Below the pieces are notes generated by a model that saw only the letters and a program-made list of their open reading frames with translations, made no database searches and was not told the DNA's origin. A stretch of DNA of 64,000 nt. It comes from Fidelibacterota bacterium. Its GTDB lineage: Bacteria; Pseudomonadota; Alphaproteobacteria; Rhodospirillales; Rhodospirillaceae. How positions within the stretch are numbered: the stretch's first letter is position 1; every line of letters begins with the position of its first letter. The DNA is taken from the NCBI GenBank assembly GCA_947472795.1, contig CANJBL010000004.1, positions 158,634 through 222,633 on the forward strand, read 5' to 3'. Positions 25,623 through 34,156 of this stretch are shown one piece after another. Both the position numbers and the translations under genes were made by a program.

Positions 25623-28511
25623 TTACATCTTGAAACGGACACCGGCGCGGAAGCGTCGGCCAATCGTGTCGTACATCGCGTTGGTCATCAGGCCATAGGT
25701 CGCACCCGCGAACTGGTTCGGAGCCGGCGGCGGCTGCTTGTCCATGAGGTTGTCGACAACAAAGAACGCTTCGGCGTTGTTGGAGCCATCCTGATAGAAG
25801 CGATAGGTGAACGACAGGTTCTGCAAGAAGTACGGCGGCAGATAGTTGTTGTCGACCGTATTGAAGCCAGAGACCGTCGGGCACCCGCTGGTGCACTGGT
25901 ACGAGGTGGAGTTCTGGCGGCCCCGGCTGATGAAGCGGCCGGTCCACAGAACGCGGAACTTATCCAGGCTGTAGGTTACGGACGTGTTCACCCCCCAGCG
26001 TGGGCTTGCGCCGATGCCAGCAGAGTCGAGGACTTGCGTCGGCCCTGCGATGCCGCTGTCGTTGATGCGGCTTAGCACGTTCGTCGCCACCACGCGGACG
26101 TTCAAGTTGCCATCCAACGGAGCGTAGAGATCAGACAGCGCCGTCTGATAGCTGGCTTCGTAGTCCACACCCTGGCCCAGCAGTTTGGCCTGGTTCTGCG
26201 GACCGGTGGTGATGCTGTAGATCGTACCAAGGCCGTTGTCGCCGGGACCCGCCGGGAAGCGGGCGACGAGGCCACAGTAATACGCGACACCAGCGAAGCA
26301 CTGCGCCAGCGTATAGTTGACGCCCGGCGACGAGATCGCGGCCTTGATGTTGATGCGGTAGTAGTCGATCGACATGCTGAAGCCGGAGAACCAGCTCGGC
26401 TGATACACTACGCCGATCCCGGTGGTGTCGCCCTTTTCAGGCTGCAGGCCCGTATTCCCTTGCGTGATCGAATAGTACGGGTAGCTCAGGTTACCCTTGA
26501 ACGGATCGGGGATGGTGTTGTGGTTTACCACCGGAGCCGAGAACAGATCCTGCAGGTTCGGCGCACGGATGTCGCGCGACTGTGTCACACGGATACGCAC
26601 GTCGTCGACTGGCGTATAGGTGGCACCAATCTTCCAGGTCTGAACGGAGCCGGCGACGCTGTAGTGGGTAAAGCGGAAGGCAGCATTCAAATCGAGTGCC
26701 TTTGCCCAAGTTTCATTCTTGGCCAGCGGCACGACCGTTTCCACCGCGCCTTCAACCACGCTCTGCGAGGCGTTGAAGCCGGTCAGCTGGGTCGAGAACC
26801 AGCCGATGTTGGGCGAGACAGCGTCGTTGATGCCCTTGATGGTGTCCTTGCGGTATTCGCCGCTGAGCGCGACCGAGACCGGACCCGCCCAGGAGGAGAA
26901 CGGCTCGCCGGTGATCGAAGCGCCGGCAACGTTCTGCGCGAGGGTCTGCGATTCTCGCGGACCGCCCGCACCCTCACCGCCCATGATGTATGTGAAAGCT
27001 GCGCTAGTATTCACGCCCGTGCCGAAGATGTTGTACGGCACGCAGCCAGGATTACCACCGGTAAGATTGGAGCGACAGACGATGGATCCGTTCGGCGCGC
27101 GCACGGCATCGTTGGCGGCCATGAACTTCGCCACTTCCACCTGATAGGGTACCCAGAAGCTCTCCTTCGAGATGCCACGCTGCAGGTATGCATTCCAACT
27201 CCAACTCGTCTCAAAGGCATTGGCCTTGCCTTTGGCGCCGAAGGCATAGGTATCGGCCAAGCGCTCGTTGATCATGCCGAAGCCGTGGGGGTCTTCGCGG
27301 ATGGTCATACTGTAGGGGATGTTGGTGATATTAAGCGCAGTGGCACGCGCCGCGACCGAGGCCGGCATGAACGGGTTGTCTGGGTGAACCGTCAGGTTGC
27401 CCGTCAGGTAATAAACAAAACAGCAACGCGCATTGCTCTGCACGTCGGCATTGTTGAACTGAGCGAACACCTGGATATCGTCGGTGATGTCATAACGCAG
27501 GTCGGCGAACAGGTGCGTCATGTTGCTCTTGATCATGATGCTCTGAGCGCCCTGCTGCGAGGAGAGCTTCCAGTCGCCACCAATCTGGTACTGACCTGTT
27601 GTGCCCTGACCGTAATCCCACTGGAACGGTGTGCCGCCCGCACCGAAAGCGATGCCCTTCAGCGGGCCGCCATAGATAATGCCGCCCGGATAACCGCCGG
27701 CGAGACCCACGTGGTTGGACAAGATGAACTGCGGCAGGCCATTGGTGGCGGTACGCGCCGGGTTCTGAATGTAATACCAGCCCTGCTGGTTCCAGTCGCG
27801 CTGATCCCCGTCGATGGCGTCCTGATGAGAATTATCGCCGGAGATAATGAAGTGGCCGCGGTCGTTGGCGAAGTTCGTGCCATAAGCGAGCGAGACCTTA
27901 TAATTGCGACCATCGCCCTTGTCTGTCACGCCGCCTTGCACGGTACCCTTGATGCCGGTGAAGGTGGTGTCGAGAACGAAGTTGACGACGCCGATGAGCG
28001 CGTCCGAGCCGTACACGGCGGATGCACCGCCGGTCACCACATCAACGCGGCTGACGAGACTGTCGGGCAACAGGTTGATGTCTACGGTGCCGTCCGCCAG
28101 AGCGGGCGGGAAGCGACGGCCGTCGAACAACACCAAGGTGCGGTTGGCGCCAAGGTTACGCAGGTTGATGTTATTGCCGCCCGATGTACCGCCGTTGCCT
28201 GTGCCAGAGCTCGACATCGTCGTACTACCTTGGAAGACGGGCATTTCGTTCAGCGCTTCGGCGATGTTCGCCTTCGCGGTGTCTTGCAGCTGTTCGATGC
28301 CGACGACAGTCACAGGCGTCGGAGCTTCGTAGCCGTTACGCACGATGCGCGAACCGGTGACGATCACTTCTTCAACGCCGCCTTGGGCTTCTTGAGGCTC
28401 CGCGGCTTGCGCGATGCTCGGCATGGCGCTGAGCAGCGCGACCATACTGGCAGCTGTTACGAAGCGGCCGCGAATTGTTGACACGTAGGTATGGATAATA
28501 GGCTGTGACAT
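25623..28511 (-). CDS. TonB-dependent outer-membrane receptor 1
   Basis: A 962-aa outer-membrane transporter. A signal peptide ending SIAQA precedes a short N-terminus with the TonB-box-like EEVIVTGSRI, then a plug domain (APTPVTVVGIEQLQ ... ANIAEALNEMPVFQG ... NINLRNLGANRTLVLFDGRRFPP ... VDVVTGGASAVYGSDA), then a 22-strand-type beta-barrel ending GRRFRAGVRFKM. An adjacent cysteine pair (ARCCFVYYLTG) sits in a predicted loop. GGGGGGACTTC precedes the ATG. It lies between the FAH-like gene and receptor 2, both inside the cassette array, so it may import the array's substrate or product. Ligand unknown. Confidence 0.93.
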   Translation of the reverse strand: MSQPIIHTYVSTIRGRFVTAASMVALLSAMPSIAQAAEPQEAQGGVEEVIVTGSRIVRNGYEAPTPVTVVGIEQLQDTAKANIAEALNEMPVFQGSTTMSSSGTGNGGTSGGNNINLRNLGANRTLVLFDGRRFPPALADGTVDINLLPDSLVSRVDVVTGGASAVYGSDALIGVVNFVLDTTFTGIKGTVQGGVTDKGDGRNYKVSLAYGTNFANDRGHFIISGDNSHQDAIDGDQRDWNQQGWYYIQNPARTATNGLPQFILSNHVGLAGGYPGGIIYGGPLKGIAFGAGGTPFQWDYGQGTTGQYQIGGDWKLSSQQGAQSIMIKSNMTHLFADLRYDITDDIQVFAQFNNADVQSNARCCFVYYLTGNLTVHPDNPFMPASVAARATALNITNIPYSMTIREDPHGFGMINERLADTYAFGAKGKANAFETSWSWNAYLQRGISKESFWVPYQVEVAKFMAANDAVRAPNGSIVCRSNLTGGNPGCVPYNIFGTGVNTSAAFTYIMGGEGAGGPRESQTLAQNVAGASITGEPFSSWAGPVSVALSGEYRKDTIKGINDAVSPNIGWFSTQLTGFNASQSVVEGAVETVVPLAKNETWAKALDLNAAFRFTHYSVAGSVQTWKIGATYTPVDDVRIRVTQSRDIRAPNLQDLFSAPVVNHNTIPDPFKGNLSYPYYSITQGNTGLQPEKGDTTGIGVVYQPSWFSGFSMSIDYYRINIKAAISSPGVNYTLAQCFAGVAYYCGLVARFPAGPGDNGLGTIYSITTGPQNQAKLLGQGVDYEASYQTALSDLYAPLDGNLNVRVVATNVLSRINDSGIAGPTQVLDSAGIGASPRWGVNTSVTYSLDKFRVLWTGRFISRGRQNSTSYQCTSGCPTVSGFNTVDNNYLPPYFLQNLSFTYRFYQDGSNNAEAFFVVDNLMDKQPPPAPNQFAGATYGLMTNAMYDTIGRRFRAGVRFKM

Positions 28512-28791
28512 GAAGTCCCCCCCTTTTACAGTGAAAAAGCCTCTCCTCCGTCTTTTGACGAACGGCCATGGCCGGACGCCCGAAAACAGAACGAGATGTC
28601 AGATCATCGGCATTCAAATGAAATAAAGATCATCAAAAGTGGTGCAATATGATTCTAACTGACGTCAAAGTCGCGAGGAAAACACATAAGAAAGGGCCAA
28701 CCGAGTTAAAATGTTCTTGTATGTATCATTATGGCCACAAGGGGGAGTGTGGGCCCAAGCCTCACACAATTTATTATTTACTATCAATGTG

Positions 28792-28923
28792 TTATGGTAT
28801 TAGTCCTGAATCCGGAGCTGTGCACAGGTCAAAACGTTTCCGATCTACCGGCATCGCGGCTTCGACGTCACCAGCCAGCACACTCAATACGAGCACCAAG
28901 CTGGGCAACAATGTCCGGATCAT
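28792..28923 (-). CDS. Possible 43-aa secreted peptide or gene remnant
   Basis: A short frame starting MIRTLLPSLVLVLSVLAGDVEA, which reads as a plausible signal peptide, followed by only about 20 residues with one Cys (RKRFDLCTA). GAGGAA lies 6-7 bases before the ATG, a good ribosome-binding site. It follows the terminator of receptor 2 and precedes receptor 1. It could be a true small peptide, or the 5' remnant of a decayed secreted-protein gene. Evidence is limited to signal peptide and ribosome-binding site. Confidence 0.35.
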   Translation of the reverse strand: MIRTLLPSLVLVLSVLAGDVEAAMPVDRKRFDLCTAPDSGLIP

Positions 28924-28986
28924 AAGATATTCCTCGCCATCAACCGGAAAACGGCTGACGGCCTGACCCGGTTCCCAAAAAAAGTT

Positions 28987-29020
28987 CAGCTCCGGACCCC
29001 TCTTCTGAGGTCCGGAGCTG
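28987..29020. terminator. Terminator of TonB receptor 2
   Basis: CAGCTCCGGACC pairs perfectly with GGTCCGGAGCTG across a 10-base spacer. On the minus strand it is followed by AACTTTTTTT, fitting termination after the receptor 2 gene. The stem is nearly the same sequence as the one after receptor 1. Confidence 0.88.
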
Positions 29021-29050
29021 TTTTGGAACAGCGCTTGTGAAGCAGCGCGC

Positions 29051-31927
29051 TTACATCTTGAAGCGGATGCCGGCGCGGAACGTGCGTCCGACAGTGTCAT
29101 AGAGCGCCGCGCTCGCAATGACGCCGTAAGTCGTGCCGCCGAAGCCCGGCGACAGGGGCGGAGCTTTGTCGAACACGTTATCCACCGTGAAGTAGGCGTC
29201 GGCGTTGTTTTTGCCGTCCTGATAGAAGCGGTAGTTCAGGGTCACGTTCGCCAGCCAGTAAGCCGGGCGGGTATTGTAGTCCACCGTCGTGAAGCCGGCG
29301 ACGGGCACGCACCCTGACTGACACTCGATGAGCGTGTTCGAGACCTTGGTCGAGCTGATGTACCTCTGCGTCCACGAGACGCGGAAGTTATTCAAGCTAT
29401 ACGTAAAGGCCGCGTTCACCGACCAGTTCGGCACGTTGCCGTAGCCCGCGCCATCCAAAATCTGGGTGGTGCCGGGAATGCCGGTATCGGTGATCAGGTT
29501 TAGGGTGTTGGTGGCCACCATACGCACGCCGACATTGCCGTCCCATGACGAGACCAGGTTAGCCAGGTCGGTGTTGTAGCTGGCTTCGAAGTCGATGCCC
29601 TTGGCTACCTGCTTGGCGGCGTTTTGCGGACGCGAAATGATCGAGTCCAACGTGCCGTCGGGCAAACGAATCACGTCTTTGCAGTACGAGGTATCGCCAG
29701 CGAAGCACTTCTGCAACACATCGACGAAGGCCACAACGTTGATCGCACCCTTGATGTTGATACGGTAGTAGTCGATGGAGGTGCTGAAGCCCGAGAACCA
29801 GCTTGGCTGATAAACGACGCCAAGACCGGTGGTGTCAGCCTTTTCCGGCACCAGGTTTGGGTTACCTTGCGCGATATTATAGTACGGCGCGCCCACGTTC
29901 CCCCGGAATGGGTCGGGGATCGTGGCGTGGTTCGTCTGTGGCGTCGAGTACAGGTCGGTCAGCGTAGGCGCGCGGATGTCGCGCGATTGCGTCAAGCGGA
30001 GACGCAGGTCATCGATCGGCGTATAGGTCAGACCGGCCTTCCACGTCACAACAGAACCCGAAGCCTTGTAGTTGGTGAAGCGCACCGCCGCACTCAGGTC
30101 CAGCGCCTTGGCCCAACTTTCACCCTTGGCTAACGGCACTAGGGTTTCAACGGCGCCTTCGACCACGCTGTTGCTCGCCGGGAAGGTCGTCAGCTGCGTC
30201 GAGTACCAGCCACGCACCGGTGACAAGGGATCACCGCTGCCTTTGACGGCGTCTTTGCGGTATTCGCCGCTGATGGCGAGGGAGACCGGACCAGCCCAGC
30301 TTGAGAACGGCTCGCCCGTGATGCTCGCACCTGCCACGTTCTGGCTGATGGTCTGGCTGGAGCGCGGACCGCCGGCCCCGTCTCCGCCGCCGTTGATGTA
30401 CTGGAAGGCGGCCTGTGACACCACACCAGTACCAAACAAGTTATACGGTACGCAGCCATTGTTCGGGGCGGTGAGCGTGGAACGGCAGACAATGGAGCCG
30501 TTCGGCGCACGCACCGCATCGGTGGCTTCGGTGAAGCGATCATTGTTGGACTGGAAAGGAACCGAGAAAGCCAGCTTGGCGATACCACGCTGAACGTAAG
30601 CATCCCACTTCCAGCCGGTTTCAAAGGCATTGAGTTTACCCTTGGCGCCAACGGTGTAGACATTATTCAGGCGATCGATGACCGTGCCGAAGCCGCGGTC
30701 GTCGTAATGCAGAATTTCACCAAAGGGCAACTGCGTGAGACCCAAAGCCGTCGCGCGGGCCGCCACGGAGGCCGGCATGAAGGGGTTCTCGGTCTTCACC
30801 GTCAGGTTGCCGAGATAATACACATAGCAGCAGCGGGAGTGCGAACCCACGTGGCTGTTGCTGAACTCGGCGTAGATCTGGAAATCGTCGGTGATGTCGT
30901 AGTTCGCATGGGTGAACATGCGCACCATGTTCGTCGCCACCATGATGTTGGTGGCACCAGCCTGCGTCGAATCTTTCCAGTCACCGCCCTGCTGATAGCT
31001 GGCATTGGAGAAGTTGCCGTAGTTGTACTGGAACGGCGCGCCGCCGGGGCCGAAGGCAATGCCCTTCAGCGGACCGGCCGAGATGATGCCGCCAGCATAA
31101 CCGTTCGCGTGGGCGACCTGGTTGCGGAAGATGTACTGCGGGTTTCCATTGGTGGCGGTATAAGCCGGATTCAGGATGCCGTAGAAACCGCCCGTGTTCC
31201 AATCGCGGGCATGACCATCAATGGGTGCTTGATAGGCATAGTCGCCTTCAATCAGGACGTGACCTTTATCACCAGCGAATGTCGTACCGGCCGCGAGCTG
31301 GAGCTTGAAGTTTCGCCCATCGCCCTTATCGGTGACGCCGCCCTGCACGAGGCCTTTAACGCCGGTGAAGGCTGTATCAAGAATGAAGTTCACGACGCCG
31401 GCCACGGCGTCCGAGCCATACACGGCCGAAGCGCCGCCGGTCACAACGTCGACGCGGCTGATGAGGGCGTCAGGCAGCAGGTTTACGTCCACGGAGCCGT
31501 CGACGAACTCGGGCGGAACACGGCGGCCATCGAACAGGATCAGCGCGCGGTTGGGGCCGAGGTTACGAAGGTTCAGGTTGTTGCCGCCGGACTTGCCCGA
31601 GTTCTGCGCGCCGGAGGTGCTAGGCGTCGTGCTACCTTGGAACACCGGCATAGCATTCAACACGTCGGCGATGTTCGGTTTGGCTTGGTCTTGAATTTGT
31701 TCGACACCGACCACCGTGACGGGCGTCGGGGCCTCGTAGCCGTTACGGACGATGCGCGAACCGGTGATGATGATTTCTTCCAGCGGCTCTTGCGCGGTTT
31801 GCGCATCCGCGGCATAGGCGCCGCTCGACAGCGCCGGCATAGCGGCAAGCACCGCGATGATGCTGACAGCGGTGGTGAGATTGCGGCGGCCAAAGGACGC
31901 ACGGGTACCCAAGCGATGATGAGACAT
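29051..31927 (-). CDS. TonB-dependent outer-membrane receptor 2
   Basis: A 958-aa paralogue of receptor 1, similar over its whole length. Signal peptide, then EEIIITGSRIVRNGYEAPTPVTVVG, plug motifs (NLNLRNLGPNRALILFDGRRVPP, VDVVTGGASAVYGSDAVAG) and a barrel ending GRTFRAGIRFKM. The paired cysteines recur (SRCCYVYYLGNLTV). AAGGGGGGAATAC precedes the ATG. Both receptors end at near-identical hairpins, and the second lies downstream of the cupin-like gene cluster on the same strand. The pair probably arose by tandem duplication and may differ in ligand range. Confidence 0.93.
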   Translation of the reverse strand: MSHHRLGTRASFGRRNLTTAVSIIAVLAAMPALSSGAYAADAQTAQEPLEEIIITGSRIVRNGYEAPTPVTVVGVEQIQDQAKPNIADVLNAMPVFQGSTTPSTSGAQNSGKSGGNNLNLRNLGPNRALILFDGRRVPPEFVDGSVDVNLLPDALISRVDVVTGGASAVYGSDAVAGVVNFILDTAFTGVKGLVQGGVTDKGDGRNFKLQLAAGTTFAGDKGHVLIEGDYAYQAPIDGHARDWNTGGFYGILNPAYTATNGNPQYIFRNQVAHANGYAGGIISAGPLKGIAFGPGGAPFQYNYGNFSNASYQQGGDWKDSTQAGATNIMVATNMVRMFTHANYDITDDFQIYAEFSNSHVGSHSRCCYVYYLGNLTVKTENPFMPASVAARATALGLTQLPFGEILHYDDRGFGTVIDRLNNVYTVGAKGKLNAFETGWKWDAYVQRGIAKLAFSVPFQSNNDRFTEATDAVRAPNGSIVCRSTLTAPNNGCVPYNLFGTGVVSQAAFQYINGGGDGAGGPRSSQTISQNVAGASITGEPFSSWAGPVSLAISGEYRKDAVKGSGDPLSPVRGWYSTQLTTFPASNSVVEGAVETLVPLAKGESWAKALDLSAAVRFTNYKASGSVVTWKAGLTYTPIDDLRLRLTQSRDIRAPTLTDLYSTPQTNHATIPDPFRGNVGAPYYNIAQGNPNLVPEKADTTGLGVVYQPSWFSGFSTSIDYYRINIKGAINVVAFVDVLQKCFAGDTSYCKDVIRLPDGTLDSIISRPQNAAKQVAKGIDFEASYNTDLANLVSSWDGNVGVRMVATNTLNLITDTGIPGTTQILDGAGYGNVPNWSVNAAFTYSLNNFRVSWTQRYISSTKVSNTLIECQSGCVPVAGFTTVDYNTRPAYWLANVTLNYRFYQDGKNNADAYFTVDNVFDKAPPLSPGFGGTTYGVIASAALYDTVGRTFRAGIRFKM

Positions 31928-32259
31928 GTATTCCCCCCTTTTAGTAGATGTGCAAATCGATGCTTCTAAAGCGGTCCTTGCCGGACCTCTCCACGCTTCA
32001 GAAATTATGTAACACTTTAGCGAAATTCGTTACTTTTTCATCATTTTTAAATTAGATGTAATAACTATTAGACCATGTGTTGCAGATCGGACGCACCCCT
32101 CCTCCGCTGAAAGCGCCCGCAGCTATTGCACTTGCTCAGCATGAGTTCAGCGCTTTTGCAGCGCACCAAAAGGGGGCAAAACCCAGAAAAAGAAAACCCG
32201 CTCCGGCCCAACCGTAGCGGGCAAAATGGAGCGGGTCGAAGCGTAGCGTTGTGGCGCGC
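31928..32259. other. 332-bp region between TonB receptor 2 and cupin-like gene 1
   Basis: AT-rich toward the receptor (32000-32070), as expected for its promoter on the minus strand. Its right end holds the terminator of the cupin-like gene (32196-32236). No gene is supported. Confidence 0.6.
32196..32236 (-). terminator. Terminator of cupin-like gene 1
   Basis: ACCCGCTCC pairs with GGAGCGGGT, with a second CCCGCT/AGCGGG pairing option inside. On the minus strand TTTTCTTTTTCT follows. Confidence 0.75.
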
Positions 32260-32733
32260 TTATTTCTTCATTTCGACGAAGACGACGCGGTAGGCGTGAC
32301 CAATATGACTGTCTGACACCACCGACTCTCGCGGATGATAGACGGCACTGCCGGGTGGCAACTTCGAGGGTTTTTGCTTTTCCTTCGGAATGGATTCGCC
32401 GACCACGCCGTTCCAGGTGATGGTGTAATCGCTCTCATCGATATAGACGAGCAACTGGTTGTAGCGGCGCTTCAGCTTGCCCGCACGATCGAAGTTCGCT
32501 GGAAACGACACGAGATTCACACGTGCCACGTCGTTATCGACCAGAACCTTCTGCGGCGCTCCGCCGCCGCCCACCTTGGCGTCGTCTTCATAGGCGGTGA
32601 TGTTCAGTCGTTTGGCGATCGCCAATGCGGGATCCGGATCTGCTGCCTGGACTTGCGAGGCTACAAGCATCCCCGCTCCACCGCCGAAGAGACCGGTGGT
32701 GACCATGGCGGCGTAGATGAATTTCTTGGACAT
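32260..32733 (-). CDS. Secreted cupin-like protein 1
   Basis: A 157-aa exported protein. A Sec signal (MSKKFIYAAMVTTGLFGGGAG... ASQVQA) is followed by a compact beta-rich domain with VLVDNDVARVNLVSFP, YNQLLVYIDESDYTITWNG and LPPGSAVYHPRESVVSDSHIGHAYRVVFVEMKK. The pattern of 'DND-VRV' start, central strand with acidic residues and late HP resembles a single cupin barrel, but the usual HxH metal motif is missing, so binding rather than catalysis seems likely. GAGGGGAAG precedes the ATG. One of three tandem paralogues. Confidence 0.7.
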   Translation of the reverse strand: MSKKFIYAAMVTTGLFGGGAGMLVASQVQAADPDPALAIAKRLNITAYEDDAKVGGGGAPQKVLVDNDVARVNLVSFPANFDRAGKLKRRYNQLLVYIDESDYTITWNGVVGESIPKEKQKPSKLPPGSAVYHPRESVVSDSHIGHAYRVVFVEMKK

Positions 32734-32747
32734 ATACTTCCCCTCTG

Positions 32748-32843
32748 CTTGATTGATCGCTTCTTCATTTCCGCAAAGACAACTCGATATGGCGCATTCA
32801 TGCAGCCTTCGGATACGACAGGCTCACGCTGATGCAATGACAC
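32748..32843 (-). pseudogene. 3' remnant of a fourth cupin-like paralogue
   Basis: On the minus strand this segment reads QREPVVSEGCMNAPYRVVFAEMKK, clearly the C-terminal block of the neighbouring family (PRESVVSDSHIGHAYRVVFVEMKK). The rest of the domain is absent upstream, where non-homologous sequence and a terminator lie, and the reading frame runs on past EMKK with RSIKQ toward the ribosome-binding site of gene 1. It is best explained as the end of a deleted copy. Boundaries are approximate. Confidence 0.7.
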
Positions 32844-32939
32844 AAGCCCCGCCAATCAAATACGGCATGGACTACTTTCTGAGGCATTGCTTTCCTCTCG
32901 ATGACGGCTTGCTGAAATCGCAAATCGTCGAAATAGACA

Positions 32940-32968
32940 GCGCGCCTCTGTCAAAGACAAAGACGCGC
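32940..32968 (-). terminator. Terminator of the cupin-like 2-3 operon
   Basis: On the minus strand GCGCGTCTTTGTC pairs with GACAGAGGCGCGC (wobble pairs) around a short TTT loop. It lies just after the stop of cupin-like gene 2. The following U content is modest. Confidence 0.6.
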
Positions 32969-33001
32969 CGAGATATGGTTCTCAGACTCTCCGTCAGCGC
33001 G

Positions 33002-33478
33002 CTACTTCTTTTTCATCTCGACGAAGATGACGCGGTACGCATTGTTGATGTGACTTTCCGACACGAGAGACTCACGCGGATGCCAGGCGACACTGCCCGG
33101 TTCCAGCTTCGAGGCCTTCATTTCGCTCGGCTTGTAGGGCTCGCCGCGGCCACCGCTCCAAGTCAGTGTGAAGTCGCTCTGGTCGATATAGACCAGGAGC
33201 TGGTCGTACCGGCGCTTCAGTTTGCCGGGGCGCACGAAGTCCTTGGGGAACGAAACGAGGTTCACGCGCACCACGTCGTTATCCAACAATAACTTCTGTG
33301 GCGCTCCGCCGCCGCCGGTCTGGCTGTCCGGCTCGTAAGCGGTGATGCCAATGCGTGCGGCGGTCAACGTCGCCGGATCGACCTTGCTGTCGGCCGCCAT
33401 AGAGGTGACGGCAAATCCGGTGACCACACCGGCAAAACCCGCTACGAGGGCCGCGGCATAAAGAGCTGTCTTAGACAT
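33002..33478 (-). CDS. Secreted cupin-like protein 2
   Basis: A 158-aa paralogue with a Sec signal (MSKTALYAAALVAGFAGVVTG). Shared blocks are ARIGITAYEPDSQTGGGGAP, LLLDNDVVRVNLVSFPKDF, LKRRYDQLLVYIDQSDFTLTW, and HPRESLVSESHINNAYRVIFVEMKKK. AGGAGACAACAC precedes the ATG at 33478. It is 24 bp downstream of gene 3 and probably co-transcribed with it. Role unknown; the GGGGAPQK/LLLDND linkage and HPRES block are the conserved core. Confidence 0.7.
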   Translation of the reverse strand: MSKTALYAAALVAGFAGVVTGFAVTSMAADSKVDPATLTAARIGITAYEPDSQTGGGGAPQKLLLDNDVVRVNLVSFPKDFVRPGKLKRRYDQLLVYIDQSDFTLTWSGGRGEPYKPSEMKASKLEPGSVAWHPRESLVSESHINNAYRVIFVEMKKK

Positions 33479-33502
33479 GTGTTGTCTCCTTTTTTCCGAC
33501 GA

Positions 33503-33994
33503 CTATTTCTTCATCTCGACGAAGATGACGCGGTACGCATTGTTGATATGAGAGTCCGACACCAGCGATTCCTTCGGGTGGAACGCAATGCTGCCGGGCT
33601 GCAGGGGCTTGCTGGCTTCCTTCGGCGGAGGCTGATTTTCACCCGTGACGCCGTTCCACGTCAGAGTGAAATCACCCGGATCGATATAGACGAGCAATTG
33701 ATGATTGCGGCGCTTCACGTGGCCACAGCGCACAAAGTCCTTTGGAAAGGACACAAGGTTCACGCGCACGACGTCGTTGTCGACCAGCACTTTCTCGGGC
33801 GCGCCGCAGCCGCCGGCTTGGCCTTCTTTCTCGTAGGCGGTGATGCCGAGACGCGCGGCAACCTTGGTCGCCGGATCGTCCATGGCATTGGCCGGCGCAC
33901 CTGCGGCTTGAACGGCATGGCTCGCGAACGTAATACCTGTACCGAGACCGGCCAAAGCCGCCGCGACAATCACAGCATAAGATGACTTGATCAT
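33503..33994 (-). CDS. Secreted cupin-like protein 3
   Basis: A 163-aa paralogue, first gene of the pair. The ATG at 33994 has GGGAGGG close upstream and gives a signal peptide ending SHAVQA; an in-frame start eight codons earlier is less likely. It keeps ARLGITAYEKEGQAGGCGAP (a Cys replaces one Gly), VLVDNDVVRVNLVSFPKDF, NHQLLVYIDPGDFTLTWNG and HPKESLVSDSHINNAYRVIFVEMKK. Cassette C3 ends 162 bp upstream on the same strand, with a terminator between. Confidence 0.7.
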   Translation of the reverse strand: MIKSSYAVIVAAALAGLGTGITFASHAVQAAGAPANAMDDPATKVAARLGITAYEKEGQAGGCGAPEKVLVDNDVVRVNLVSFPKDFVRCGHVKRRNHQLLVYIDPGDFTLTWNGVTGENQPPPKEASKPLQPGSIAFHPKESLVSDSHINNAYRVIFVEMKK

Positions 33995-34109
33995 AGATCC
34001 CTCCCCTGGGTTGGACACGCTGAACCCATGGTCCCTGACGTGCCTTAGACTGACTCCCTCAGTCTGAATATCTATCTTGGTATAGCCGGGTCACCCCGCA
34101 GAAAGAGAC

Positions 34110-34135
34110 GCCGCCCTGACGCGAGTCAGAACGGC
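34110..34135 (-). terminator. Terminator of cassette C3
   Basis: On the minus strand GCCGTTCTGAC pairs with GTCAGGGCGGC (two wobbles) around TCGC, followed by GTCTCTTTCTGC. Placed 22 bp after the C3 repeat-protein stop. Confidence 0.7.
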
Positions 34136-34156
34136 GCCGTGGAACTAACAGCTGTC

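Larger units (their letters stand above)
28512..29050. other. 539-bp region between the two TonB receptor genes
   Basis: AT-rich (for example 28640-28800). It must hold the promoter of receptor 1 on the minus strand. It also contains a terminator for receptor 2 (28987-29020) and one possible small secreted peptide gene (28792-28923). Nothing else is supported. Confidence 0.6.

Noticed and set aside
24559..25947. A 462-codon minus-strand frame over the FAH-like gene
   Set aside because: It crosses a strong terminator and overlaps two supported genes; no family features.
26460..28481. A 673-codon plus-strand frame antisense to TonB receptor 1
   Set aside because: Shadow of the receptor gene; similar antisense frames occur opposite receptor 2.
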